NCBI GenBank assembly: GCA_037074705.1
Contig: CM073590.1
Location: forward strand, 178,203,246-178,267,245
From: Zhengitettix transpicula
Taxonomy: Eukaryota; Arthropoda; Insecta; Orthoptera; Tetrigidae
Reading direction: 5' to 3'
DNA length: 64,000 nucleotides
Positions 1 to 11,499 of the stretch are shown here, piece by piece. The notes beneath the pieces are model-generated. The model did not search any database. It worked only from the letters and a program-made list of their open reading frames with translations, and was not told the DNA's origin. The translations under genes were made by a program, and so were the position numbers. The stretch's first letter is position 1. Every line of letters starts with the position of its first letter.

Positions 1-574
1 TGAATTATTTGATTTCAAAGGTGGAAAAAAAATTCTAATCCAAATTCAAATATGATTGGAACTTATATTTTGTTTAATTTATTAAAATATAATATATCTA
101 ACAGTGTAAGATCATTTTAAAAAAAAAACCTGTAATAATCCATTAACCAAGTGTATGAATGATAAAAACATTTATTTAATTTAAAATAAACTGTTAATTA
201 GTTTTAAGACAGCTATGGAATATGCAGTCTTCAAGAGCACACTTCTCACAATAAATACAATGAAGGGCCTCTAAAATGACATTGGTAAAGCTCTAAGACA
301 TTATAAACACAAATTACATGACATATTTGAGGACTTCAAAAAGGAGTTTGGTCTCATCACAGAGGAATGCTAATAACAAAGCTCAAAGGGATGGCAGTAA
401 TTAGCATTGTAACGAGGTAAGTACTAAACATCCAAAGCCATAATCTCATCCAAACATACAACATAACTAGATATGAACTCATCTCTCAAAAAAGTAAACA
501 CACTGTGGCTATTTACCAGAGTATCTGAAGATACTGTTTCAAAAAATCTGTTGGAAATAAATAATGTTCAATAC

Positions 575-1760
575 GTTTATTGTGTCATCAAACTTTATCT
601 AATGAGGCATATGAAGCAAAGTCAAATGTGAAAACATCTTTACACAAAGCAACTAAATGATAAGAACAATGGAATATTTTCAGAAAATATACAAAAAATT
701 TCAAAAGCTTTTTATATTCAATGAAAAATTTAAAAAACAACATGCAGTTGGATTAATTCTACAGTAATTCATCAGGATGTACCTTACAGTTTAAAAATAT
801 TGCCCTTATGCGATATCACAGTAAAGTGATTAACTGAAGAAATGACAGTTAATGTTGAAAAAAGCTTATTAAGTATTCTCCAAAACTCTTTATTTTACAT
901 ACAATTTGAGCAATCTATTATTGCAGATAACACTTTATTGATGACACATGAACATTATTTTAATGAAAACAATACACTACGAGAAGAAATGCTAGTCGCA
1001 ATAAAACTAATTACATATACAAAGGATTATCTATCTTTAATACCATGAAATCATGCTTTACAAAATTTTTAGCAATATTGTTGTACATGATACTTATAGA
1101 ACACTATGGATACATATTTATGCTATTTAGATTAGTTGCTTATTTGAAGGATGAAATTCCAAATGTTTTATGTATTCATTGTGTGGTGCACAGACATAAG
1201 CTTGTATGAAAATATCTAAGTACAAGTCTCCATTCATCATTAACTATAATAATTAGGGCCATAAATAAGATAAAATCCTATGCAAACAATGATAGAATGT
1301 TTCAACAGCTTTTCCAGAACAATAATGAAGATTTATTATATTACTTTTGCACATAAAAGTTCTGTGGTTCATTTTGTAACATTATATGTCAAACACTTTT
1401 TTTACAGTAATGATACCAGTCAGTGTCAACAGTTAAAAAGCAGTAAAGAATGATGCATGTTATTTGGCAGACATTTTCAAGATATTTAATGATACCAATT
1501 TGCAGCTTCAAGGTGCTAATAAAACTCTTATAAGTTGCCAAAGTATTGTGTCATTAGAAAACTATTGTGTCATTATTTATTGACAAATTTGAACTAAAGC
1601 ATTTATAATCTACTGAAGAGTGAATTATCATCTATAAAAGATGATGTAACACCAGAAGATATTGGCAGATTCAGTAGCATCTCAATGAACTTAAATTGGA
1701 TGATATCCAGTATTTAGTTTTGCAGCATCAGCCTCAGGGATCTAATTAATAATTGAATTA
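575..1760 (+). pseudogene. Decayed hAT transposase of the ZBED5/SCAND3 type
   Basis: Conceptual translation in shifting frames recovers the order expected of the ZBED5/SCAND3-like hAT family. A BED-finger-like stretch comes first (LSNEA near 615). A segment around 800-1045 follows with ILPLCDITVK and then LLSILQNSLFYIQFEQS. Next is the conserved IPNVLCIHCVVHRHKLV block near 1160-1210, and then ANNDRMFQQL and FNDTNLQLQGANKTL near 1290-1520. Many stops and frame changes interrupt it, so it is dead. It lies downstream of ArfGAP1 exon 3 and in the opposite orientation, presumably in the next intron of that gene. The family call rests on remembered motif patterns. The ends of the element, TIRs and target duplication are not visible. 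Confidence 0.75.
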
Positions 1761-2186
1761 ATTAAATATAATTTCATCATACTACATGCTTCTATGTATG
1801 CAAAGTATAAATAAGAAGATAGATTTAACTAAAGTAAGTTGTTTTATAAGTTTTATAAGTCCAAGTTAACAAAAGTCCAACATGAAGTATTCAGTAAGTA
1901 ATTATTATTATTATATGATTTAACTTGGTATAACTTTACTTTATAAAATTTATAAAGTAAAGTTACTTCCGTACTTCATAAATCACCAGTACTGTGCAAC
2001 CGGTATGCAGTTAGAAATTTTACAACTAACAGAGATACAAAAGTGGGTCATATAAAAGGTTGGCTTAGGGCATTAAAATCAGTATGAAATCATGCACTCA
2101 TTAAAAAAATAATTAGTCAACAAATGAATTATTTGTTACAACACAAGAATACAATTAGAAAAATTTAAAATTAACAAAGATTATAC

Positions 2187-3259
2187 CTTATCTCTGTACA
2201 ATGCAGCTGCTTTTGTATTATAACGTTTCTGAAGTGGCATACTTCGATCCCAATCAGGTTGGGATTCAAAAAATTCTCGTGCGTTTCTGTTTCCTCCAAC
2301 CTGAAAACATATAGCCATAAAACCAACAGGTAAACATTTACTTAATTGAAATTGGGCTAAATATGCTGTCTCAATAGTCAGAAAACATACTTCAACATTC
2401 ATTAATCATACTTCAACAATTTCCAAAATTTATATTCATAAACTTTTTTAAGATTTTTAAATATGTCAGATAAAAAATATTTCCCTGATTGTCATCTACT
2501 AAACACATGTTAGATTACAGATAAATGCTTTGTAACTATATTAAAATAATAAGATAAAATAGTCAAAAGACATACAAAGTGAAGTAATATAAATAACACA
2601 CCTTTTTGAAACTTTGTGCCTTTCTTCAAGAGTTTAAAAAACACAAGAACCAGTAGTGACAAAAATGCATAACACAGTTAACAAACTTTTGTTTCTGGAA
2701 ACTTTTTCCTTTATTTAGATGATTAAAAACCACAAAAGCCATGAGTGACACAACCACACAATAGGATTGACAACTTGTGTTTTCTTATGGATCTTTTGTT
2801 GTTTAATCACCTAAAGAAAGGTACAGTTTTCAGAAACATTGTGTGGTAGTTATACCATCACATCATTTGGCTATTTTATCTTATTATAATATATTTTTTA
2901 AACCATATAAAAGTTTGTGATACTACTAAAATTAAAAAAATTGACCTTCATTTTTTCTAGTTCAAGGTCCTTCCATTTATCCATACTGATAGATCTGACA
3001 AACGAAAGGTGCACACCCAGGCCCCTGTGTTTCCCAGAACATTCTAAACATATCCATATTCCGTATGTTACAGAAGCCCATTGAGGGTTATGAGTACCAC
3101 ATTCAAAACATTTCTGAAAGAATCAAGTATAGGTTCCAGATCAGACATAAAATACTCATGAAAAAATTTGCAATAATATACAGACGAGAAATTACTTACG
3201 GAATTTTCATTAGCCAACTTTATATCAGATAATACTCGACGGGTTCTTGGACTGGCCAT
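2187..3259 (-). CDS. ArfGAP1: ArfGAP1 orthologue, first three coding exons (partial)
   Basis: ADP-ribosylation factor GTPase-activating protein, which stimulates GTP hydrolysis on Arf1 at the Golgi during COPI coat cycling. Exons on the minus strand are 3259-3200 (20 codons from [13 protein letters not shown]), 3113-2946 (56 codons) and 2300-2187 (38 codons). All join in phase 0 with GT donors (GTAAGT after exon 1) and AG acceptors (CTTTCAG before exon 2). The ArfGAP zinc finger is complete: CFECG, then [16 protein letters not shown], a CX2C-X16-CX2C finger followed by the catalytic arginine of the family and [12 protein letters not shown]. After exon 3 (AALYRDK, then GTATAA) the remaining exons must lie left of the window; none is seen in 1-2186, which holds a hAT remnant. 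Intron 2 contains a foldback repeat. Identification is firm from the near-identical ArfGAP1 N-terminus; the gene is partial only because of the window edge. Confidence 0.93.
2600..2870. repeat. Foldback repeat in ArfGAP1 intron 2
   Basis: The left arm near 2680-2740 (GTTTCTGGAAACT, then TTTAGATGATTAAA) is matched in reverse complement near 2800-2860 (TTTAATCACCTAAAG, then TTTTCAGAAACATTGTGTGG). The end motif CACACAATGTTTCTG is the same one that bounds the inverted repeat at 32821-32967 and single arms at about 20409 and 25557. So this is an old copy of a dispersed foldback family. No coding capacity is seen. Confidence 0.6.
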
Positions 3260-4700
3260 ATTTCGTTAAATATTTCGATCAATTATTTCTATAGCAATAA
3301 ATTAGGGATGTCAAATGCATTTCGTGTGGCTGGAATTAAGTACTTATTTCAAGTTCCTTTCCATTGCTTTTATTACATATTTTGACGTGTAATATGACTT
3401 TAACCTATGCCGTCGCCAAAGCGTACCAACGGAAGATACACAGATTCTCGAAATCCGTCGCTGAACGACTTCTATTCCGAAAAAAAAATTCGCAACGTAC
3501 AATCGCAGTGGTTTCCTTTAAAAATTACCATTACATGTGCTTGTATTCATTTCGATTACTTTAGCTGAGTTTTTTTGTCTAACGCTGTGAACTAGAATTG
3601 CAAAACTATATCCATATATTTTAAAAGTAGTAAATATCGATCTTCGGGACATTTAATGAAAAAATCAATTGACATATTAATCATAAAGTAGAAATTTAAT
3701 TCGTGAAAGGTTCAACTTAGGAAGGTATCAACAATTGTTTTTTATCATGCAAATATTGACTTTTCTTTTCAATCAGTCTATGCAAACAAAATCCTCTGAA
3801 CAGACACTACCCCAGCCTTTCCTAAAAGAGATTCATTTGCCAAATAATTAAGTCATCTCTCCCCCCGATCTATATGATGATTTGAAATACTATACTGAGG
3901 CGGGACTGAACATCTTCAACAACACTGGCGGCGTTAAATAATGTACGACGCGATACTCAAATCCCCATACCCACAGGAATGAGCTATTTCTGGAAATGCG
4001 TTTTATGGAAAGTCAAGAAAAACAAATATATCTGGTAGCCCGGAAATTGAATTTGTATTGAATTTATCTATGCCAGTATGTCATTAAAGCGGCATCGAGA
4101 GCGTCACTTTTTTGAAGATTTACCCTTTGCGTCTCCTACCCTTCATATTCCAATGATATGTTTACATTATAACCAGTATGCGCTGTACCTTAATCGAGTT
4201 CTAGAAATCTACTGGTAATTTAAATAAGCACAGTAACTTGTAAAAAGTCTACGATCATATATCACATACCGGTACCTTAAGAGACAAATATACTGCCGGT
4301 AAGATGATTCTAAAATATCCAGTTTCCTGATAGTCAAAAATACTTCCTCGACTTTCAAAAATAAGTCCGTACCTTAAGAGAGACAGAATACTACCGGTAT
4401 CGTAAAAATAAATGTCAGATAAATATCACTTGTTCTTTTTTGTGATTACGATTTCTAACATTTGAAAAGGCTGGATACGATCCCTGAATGTGTTGTCGCG
4501 TTGAATGGATTTTTCGATCATTGTATAAGATCATTAAAAAACGTATGTTCATATTATCTCAACTTAGGTAATTTCATTGGATGAAACCATTTCATCCTTT
4601 CTTTCATTTTTTTTAAAACCTCTGTACAAACAAATAACTTATTCCATGTTCGTAGAATGCTGGCAAGTTGCGCCGACAACCAGGTGTATCGGTATTGTTA
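3260..4700. other. ArfGAP1 upstream region, no gene seen
   Basis: This interval should contain the ArfGAP1 promoter and 5' UTR. An open frame at 3364-3564 resembles nothing I know and is probably chance. The stretch 3640-4600 repeats short pieces such as CCGGTA(C)CTTAAGAGA at about 4271 and 4369, but no gene or clear mobile element is visible. Confidence 0.4.
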
Positions 4701-4709
4701 CACAGTCGG

Positions 4710-6000
4710 CTTCTTTTTATGTATATTAGCCGGGTGCTCGGCGTTGCCCGGAATGGCGTATATCCATAACCACCTATTTGACTCCAATTTCGATTGCTTT
4801 TGCGTTATTTTTATGTTATGCACATCGCCCCTTATCCCTACATGTGCTCACCTCACATGCCTAAAGGGGTTGAACTCATTGACTCCGAAAAAGTTTCTTT
4901 AATAAATCATATCGTCCGTTTAAACATTTTACAAAATTTCCACCCACGTACCCACTGTACTTTGGTTTAAACAAAAAGTCGGATGTCATACTTAAATTCA
5001 GAGATATTGATACCCCCGGATTTGATTCCAATCGTATTAGCGTTATTTTCAAGTAACGCCCCACCAAAACCCCACCCCTAAGTTTACTACCCTCCATGTC
5101 GGCATAGATTGAAATTATACTTAGAGAGCATCTGCGGAAATATTATGAATTTAATTGACCCCAAAAATTGTTATTGCGACGCTAATATCAGCCGATTAAC
5201 ATGTTTGAAAAATACCACCCACGCTTGGAGTTAAACGACAAGTTGAATGTAATAATTAAACTCAGTGACATAAAAAACCTTGGATTCAGCTCGAATCTCA
5301 ATTGTTTTGCATAATGTTTAGTAATACCACAGAAATTTTACAAGAACATGTAGAAAGATATTATAAGGCTCATTGATCCATAAATATATTTATTAGACGC
5401 AAAAATTGACCGTTAGCAAATTTTTACCCCTACCAAACACCACCCACCATCACCCAACCCCCTCCCACCGCCACTTACCCACGCGCATTGACCAGATTGT
5501 CTTAAATAAACTCAGCGAATTCCATATCCCTGGATTTTATTCCAGTCTCGGTTGTATGGGCATTATTTTGCTGTAACGCACCACCAACTATCACCCCTAA
5601 GCCCGAAAGTGGTTGAAATTTTACACAAACAACATAATATTCTGAATTGAATTGACTGCGAAAAATATTAAGCGCAAACATCGGCCGATTAACATGTTTG
5701 AGTAATTTCCACCCCCGATCATCCCCACCAATGGGGGTTAAACGCAAATTTGAATGTCAAAATTAAAATTGGTGACATGCATAACCCATGATTCGACTCC
5801 AAACTCGTATGTTTGTTTTATTTTTGTGAGATGCCACTTCACCCCCAACTCTTAAGGGTGAACCACTCCCAAGCATGAAAAAGGTGAATATTATATAGAG
5901 AACCTGTAGTGAAATTTGATACGAAGCAAAAAACGGCCGTTTACCATGTTCAAAGTTTGTAGCCCCGCCCTCCTCCAACCACTTACTCAGCATTTACAAT
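4710..6000. repeat. Diverged tandem repeat, about 250-bp units
   Basis: Five diverged copies of a block that reads roughly TTCGACTCCAA..TCG..TTG and then a purine/pyrimidine run ending ..ACCAC lie near 4790, 5020, 5285, 5530 and 5795. The spacing is 230-265 bp. A second block (CCGATTAACATGTTTGA then CCACCC) recurs in step near 4920, 5195, 5690 and 5945. Short open frames in the region are by-products of the low-stop C-rich strand. No protein family is recognised. Confidence 0.65.
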
Positions 6001-6531
6001 ACCAAATCTTTTAAACTCATGAAACTCTTAATTTGGAAAATAGGCCATTTTATTGCAATTCATTTGCACTGAACACACAAATGAGTTATTTTAGCTCTCC
6101 AGACTACAGAATCATGCTCGTAGCTGAAAGTCAATATACTCCAACACACAAGATGTTTTACAATGGGAACCAGTCAGTATAATAGTGATCAAACTGTACA
6201 TAGATCATAGTATAGTTCATCTCTAATCACTATATAGTTCCAAAATTCCGAATATTTTCTCAAACTTCAACGATTCCTAGTATAGCTCTGTCGACAATCT
6301 CGCCCTATGGGTATTTGCTTCTTTAACGACGACAAGTTGATTTATAATTTTAATTCTTTACTTTTTCAATAACTCCAATAAAACTTTACTTTTGAATAAA
6401 TTCAATAATACTGGTCCAACCCCGGACCCTCACCCTTGTTGATAGCCAACCATTCTCCAACCTCCAAAGACGAACTGATAGTTTTCTACCTACTTTCACT
6501 CCCTCTCCACTCACTATGACACTATCTGGTG
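5979..6531. repeat. Interspersed repeat, copy 1 (pair with 22057-22606)
   Basis: From ACTTACTCAGCATTTACAAT to the CACTCCCTCTCC region, this 550-bp stretch is clearly homologous to 22057-22606 in the same orientation, with substitutions and small indels. It starts exactly where the 250-bp tandem repeat ends. The class is unknown; no ORF, TIR or poly(A) is visible. Confidence 0.65.
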
Positions 6532-6849
6532 ATGAGAATTAAATACAATATACATTCACACAGGACATAAAGCATTCTATTATACGTATCAGTACCACTG
6601 TTGGTATGACAAAAGCATCTGGTAAAGCTTTATTTTTTATGTTTTTACAGCTTATTTGTTGTTAAAGACACCTCTCCAATATCTTAGCCATAATCTTTTG
6701 CAACAACCTATATAATCAAACAATTTTGGAATTTATATTATTACATAGATTGTTGTATATAAATATAAATATGGCCATATAAAAAAAACTATTTTATATA
6801 ACAGAGACCATTATAAGGTTACTACAATACTTGTAGCAATTGGATTCAT

Positions 6850-7420
6850 ATACAAAATTATGTAGTTGATTTTTTTTAGGTACATACAATCATCTGTAAG
6901 ATTATCTTTATTTATTTAAAGTTTCTATTGAGAAGTAAGTATTAGCAATAATTGTCTAATTGATCAGGAATTTTTATTTTAATTATCAGAAAAGATTATA
7001 AATACACTTAATGAATGATTTCAGTGAACCCATAATATTATTTAGGAATTGAATCAGAATATAGAGATATTACTGCTTAAACAATCATGTGTGATCCATT
7101 AATTTGTTTAGATCATTTTTCATTCAATAAAAAGCCATAATTTTCTAAGATTAGTCCTAAACAACCCATATAAGTAGACTTAGATTTGATATTTGTAAAT
7201 GTTACAATATATTTGCAGTTTTATCAATTAATTTAAGGTATAGATGTGTCGGTAAAGTGAAAAATTACATCATAATTCATTAATGTATAATCATCCTCAA
7301 TTTTAATCTTATTTATTACTCTAGGCTCTTCTGTGCACCTGGCAAAAGGGACAAGAATCCCGGACACATTGGGTGGTATTTATATTATCACTTTTTTGCC
7401 TGAATTAGCTATCTTTCTTA
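6850..7420 (+). repeat. Inverted copy of the 20.4/25.6 kb repeat end
   Basis: Reads as the reverse complement of 20400-20940 and 25550-26095. Shared landmarks are TTATTTATTACTCTAGGCTCTT, the CACCTGGCAAAAGG...AAGAATCCC motif near 7340, and the GGTGGTATTTATATTATCAC arm near 7370. It abuts a jockey LINE remnant that starts just after 7430. Confidence 0.7.
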
Positions 7421-7429
7421 TTCATTATT

Positions 7430-8290
7430 TTCAATCGGGTTCTGATGGAAGAGTGTTACAACAAAGTATGGCACGAAGGCATCATACAGAAACTAAACTA
7501 AAAGCTCCCAAAGCAATATGTAGATATTGACAACATACACCACAGACTATTCAGAATCAAACAAGATGAATATTCTGATCTGAAAGAGTGCCCCAAGATA
7601 GCTTACTGGGTCCTATCCCCTACTTATTATATGCAAGCGATATCTCAAAATTGGAAGGAACTTGGGTAGCTACATATGTAGATGACTCTGTGTTACTTGC
7701 AGCTGTCAACTAGAAGACGACAAGAATCCAGTAAATCAATAGCAGATTGCACTATTCAATAGAGGATAAACTAAATGAGTAAATATTTTGTATTCTTGAA
7801 TAAACGATCAAAACACCCACCATCACTAAATATAAATGGAACTATTGTGCCCTATGAGAACACCCAGTTCCTAGGTATGACTCCAGACAGCAAACATAAA
7901 GCATGGTAAATAAATTTGAATTATTCATAAAATATACACAATATTAATTGGAAGAAACTCGAAACTTTCATTTTCAACAAAATACTGATTTACAATCAAA
8001 TATTAAAACCAATGTGGCTGTAAATTTGTGCTGTCACATAAAACATTAAGTGCATCCAAACTATTCAGAACAAAGTGTTAAGAAACCAAGTGAATGTTCC
8101 CACCTATATCCAAAATACATATCTCCGTAGGGATATCTGAATTTCAACCATAAAAGAGGAAATAAAACAGTATGTTGGGAAACCATGTAGCTGGCTTCAC
8201 TTCCACATAAACCCAGTGGTCCAACAACTTCTGTAAAATCAACACAGGACCAGAAGATTGAAAAGAAAACCAACTGATCTTGTGCAGTGT
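7430..8290 (+). pseudogene. Jockey-clade LINE reverse transcriptase remnant
   Basis: Frame-shifted translation gives the C-terminal half of a jockey-like ORF2. Visible parts are a WHEGIIQKLKLLLPKQYVD segment (7470-7530), a broken PQGS region, and the catalytic box near 7675-7690 read as YVDDS where YADD is usual. These are followed by INGTIVPYENTQFLGM (7830-7890), ILKPMWLYG-type text near 8005, and the C-terminal RRLKRKPTDLV near 8250-8285. Multiple stops and frameshifts make it inactive. The 5' part, including the endonuclease, is missing, which is typical of 5' truncation. Confidence 0.8.
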
Positions 8291-8469
8291 ATAAAAGCAG
8301 AGTACCAGTGTGTGAATAAAGTGTACACAGACCAGAAAAATCTAGAAGCCAACATTGGATTTACTCTAATTGTTAAGTTATATGGTTTAAGAAAATTAAC
8401 TGTTTATCTTAAAAGTCTAGTTTTAATTGTAGGCACACTGATGCTGTCATATAAAAACATCTTCTAATA

Positions 8470-9120
8470 ATAACTCTGTAACACCTGCCACATAGCTTGG
8501 ACAGCTGAGACAGGAAATTTGAAAGGGCTTGTATCAACAGGAAAAATGATGGGACAGTGAAGATTTTTCAGATAGTTTAACCCTTAAGTTAACCACTGTA
8601 TATATTGATTAAGGGGTTCCTCAATGCCTGAATAGTAAAGAATTTATTCTCAATTACAGTCTATTGACAATTAAGGGTATCTGAAGGAAAAAAAAGGTTT
8701 ACTAACTTGCCATCCTGAGTATAGTCCCTGTGCAACACGTGACTGCTGACCAAATGCTTTCCAAAGGGCAGCAGGAAATCCTTGGACAGTGTGGATCTCA
8801 GGTTCTGCTATACAAACGTTGGTTCAACCTCAGTTTAAAATTACTTACGCTATTACAACTAAATTTGTTGTAAGAAATGGGAAAGTTTCCCGTTGGAGAT
8901 CTGTATACAGTAAGTACAATTAATTTGGTGTGTTATAGCTCCATTACAGATATACATTAGTCAAAGTCTTGCTCAAAACATAAACTATTAACCTCCATGT
9001 CTGAAAATTTAAAATATTTTAAAATGTAGATAGGCACTCATATGAATAATGAATTAATAAGGGAAACTGACCACACAAGTGAAACATGGATTAAATATAA
9101 ATGTGTCAAAATTGAGAAAA
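8470..9120. other. Intergenic, nothing recognised
   Basis: AT-rich sequence between two LINE remnants. I see no conserved coding segment, TIR or RNA gene in it. A poly(A)/poly(G) tract follows at 9124-9147. Confidence 0.4.
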
Positions 9121-9129
9121 TGAAAAAAA

Positions 9130-10440
9130 AAAAAGGGGGGGGGGGGAGTATGAAATGATGTACAAGTCAGCTAAGGAGATAGTTTTTGAGAGCAAAAGAA
9201 GGAAAAATAGCATATAAATAGAAATAATGGATATTGCAACAGCAGAGGAACCACAAGTGGTGTTGAACATGTGGCAAGAATATGTAGAATGTTGGTATGA
9301 AGATCAAATACCAAGCAAAAGCATGAAGAAAGAGGAAGAAGTATAAGAGGATGAAAAAGGATATGGTATCTTGATAGAAGAAATAGAAAAGGCAATGACA
9401 AAAAAGAAAAATATAGGAAAGCATGAATTGATAATCACCTGCAGAAGTGCTAAAGAGTTTAGGAATCAGATGAGGGAGAGACATAGTACAGCACTATAAT
9501 GAGATATATGACAAAGGAGAATGGCCAGAAGATTTTCTTCCTGAAGCCAAAATACTACTGAAAGTGCTGAATAGAAGGCTAAATGGCAAACTGGATAGAG
9601 ATTGGAGAAGAACAGTTTAGATTCAGGAAAGGAAAAGGTACACGAGATGTTATTGACTTGTTAATTACTGCAGGGGAGAGATATAATGAGAAAAATAGAG
9701 AAATATAAGCTGTTTTTATTGATTTAGCAAAAGGTATTAACAGAGGGCATTGGAAAAAATTGATTGACATTTTTAGGTTAAAGTGATAGGTTGGAAGGAG
9801 AGAAGACTAAACATTCATATAAAATCAAAGGGCATGGTGATTAGTAAAGGAAGAAAACAGACAATGATTAAGATAGAGCAAGTAAATATCAGCAAGGAAG
9901 TTCATTTAAATATCTGGGAAGTATTGTCACTGAAGACTTGAGATGTCATCGGGAGATAAAAATGCACATACCAAAGGAATAATTTAATATGAAGAGGAAG
10001 TTATGTGGGAAACCAGAAAAAGGACAGAGAAAAAGATTAGGCAAGTGCTTTGTCTGGAGTGTGACACTATATGGAGCAGAGAAGTGGACATTGAGGAGAC
10101 TGGATGAAATAAGGCTGGAAGCTTTTGAGATGTGGATGTGGAGGAGGAAGGAAAGGGTGACAAATGAATAAGTATTGACAAGGGTTGGTGAGAGGAGAAG
10201 ACTACTGCAAATTATAAGAGAAAGGAAGAAGTATTGGGTAGGGCACATCCTGTGATGGTACTGCTTATCAATGATAGCTACAGAATGACTAGTATAAGGG
10301 AAGAGATTGAGAGGAAGGAGAAGACAAAAGGAAATAGACAACATCAAATGAAGCAGAAAATATATGACTGTAAAGAGGATGGCAAAAGAGAGGAGAAAAT
10401 GGTGTGATACCATGTGAACACAAATGATGATGATAGGTTA
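9130..10440 (+). pseudogene. Non-LTR endonuclease-reverse transcriptase remnant
   Basis: Broken frames spell an endonuclease-RT type LINE ORF2. They include FNEIYDKGEWPEDF-like text near 9495-9540, FRKGKGTRDV near 9620-9650, AVFIDLAK near 9705-9730, and SFKYLGSIVTEDL near 9905-9945. The C-terminal stretch YGAEKWTLRRLDEIRLEAFE (10070-10130) is followed by MWMWRRKERV. A short (ATG)n run near 10424-10436 marks the probable 3' tail. Frameshifts are frequent and the YADD catalytic region is deleted between about 9740 and 9800, so it is dead. The family identity is from recalled motifs, and I do not assign a clade. Confidence 0.75.
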
Positions 10441-10673
10441 CAGTCCTGTGTAGGCATATCAGAGAACGGAGTAGGTGTAGTTTAGAAAAGTAAGTGGCAG
10501 TAAGTAGTGGACTACATTTCATTGTAAAGCATGGGTTTGGATTCTTGGACAGTGGATACAGTACATAGTATTTTTTTGTGGGTTCTACAGAGAGTATTCC
10601 ATCTTTAATGACAATTAATAATAACTTCAAATATTTTATTGAATAAAATTTATTTTGCTTTTGAAAGTAATTT

Positions 10674-10806
10674 CTCAGGTTTCAAACAAGGTTATATCTT
10701 GTGTGACACGTGTTTCAATAGCTAGCTCTGGAATTGTCATCAGGTAACAACCTGTGTTTGTAGACATTGTGTTTGACACCAGATATAACCTGGGTTGAAA
10801 CCTGAG
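10674..10806. mobile_element. Short MITE-like inverted repeat next to PARP copy A
   Basis: Bases 10674-10709 (CTCAGGTTTCAAACAAGG...) pair with 10769-10806 (...CCTGGGTTGAAACCTGAG), giving TIRs of about 36 bp with a few mismatches around a spacer of about 60 bp. The paralogous flank at 23640-23700 lacks it, so it inserted after the duplication. It sits just 3' of the PARP stop codon, probably in the 3' UTR. The target duplication is unclear. Confidence 0.65.
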
Positions 10807-10935
10807 AATTCCACATTTATCAAATTCTCTGGGAAAATCTACATTCACTAATATTTTCCTTTTAATTACTATTATTGCATCATTTACACATTTCAAATTA
10901 AATTATGTCAACTGATGAAATTAGCAAGTATGTGC

Positions 10936-11482
10936 TCAGTTTGTGTAATATATAACATATTCTGGATAGAATTCATTGTCACGGTACTTGACTTGAACTT
11001 GATCACAATTGCCAGTAGTAGTGTCATAGCCATGTGGTGGAATATTGTGTGTTGTAAATCTGGAGCTAGTTATTTTTGATCCAACAAGGACCTTGCAGAC
11101 AATCAAAGCTCTATCACGACCACAACTACTGTTGCAATATTTGTTCGCATATTTATAGTCTGGGGAAAAGCTCACTCCAACCCCAAACTTGCTACGAACA
11201 GTGCGGTGCCAGTCAAAGTTTTCTTTCAGAATGGAGCTAACTCTGTCTGCACTTGTCGCATGGTACAAACGTAATTCTTTTACTGATCCTAATTTTACAA
11301 TGTACTGCTTCTTTGTGAGCTGGTAGAACTGCCAGAGATATGGATTTACAACTCTGACAACTCTTTTCACAGACATCTTATCATAAATTTCACCGAATAA
11401 ATGCACACTTTCTTCTTGTTCTTCAACTTCATTTCGAGATGACCAGTAACCAGGCAAGTCGTTTTGTAACAGCATTGACACA
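10936..11482 (-). CDS. PARP12-like ADP-ribosyltransferase domain, terminal exon, copy A
   Basis: The C-terminal exon encodes about 180 residues of a PARP catalytic domain of the PARP11/12/14 type, which transfers ADP-ribose from NAD+ to proteins. Motifs in order are VVNPYLWQFYQ (typical lead-in), LRLYHATS (first triad residue, His), GVSFSPDYKYANKYC (second, Tyr), ALIVCKVLVG, and FYPEYVIYY at the end. The third triad position lies in this last segment and appears to lack the Glu of poly-ADP-ribosylating enzymes, as in mono-ADP-ribosylating relatives; exact alignment is needed. An ATG lies at 11490, but ATGTTTAG there looks like a splice acceptor (exon start 11482), and the paralogue at 24245 has the same arrangement and phase, so upstream exons are expected. 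None is firmly found; a possible donor (GTAAGT) near 12086 follows a short open stretch. AATAAA lies near 10640-10655. Confidence 0.8.
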
Positions 11483-11499
11483 CTAAACATAGCATCAAA

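Noticed and set aside
9167..10413. Minus-strand open frames of 105, 155 and 113 aa rich in leucine, serine and phenylalanine
   Set aside because: They lie antisense to the purine-rich LINE remnant; the low stop density on the complementary strand explains them.
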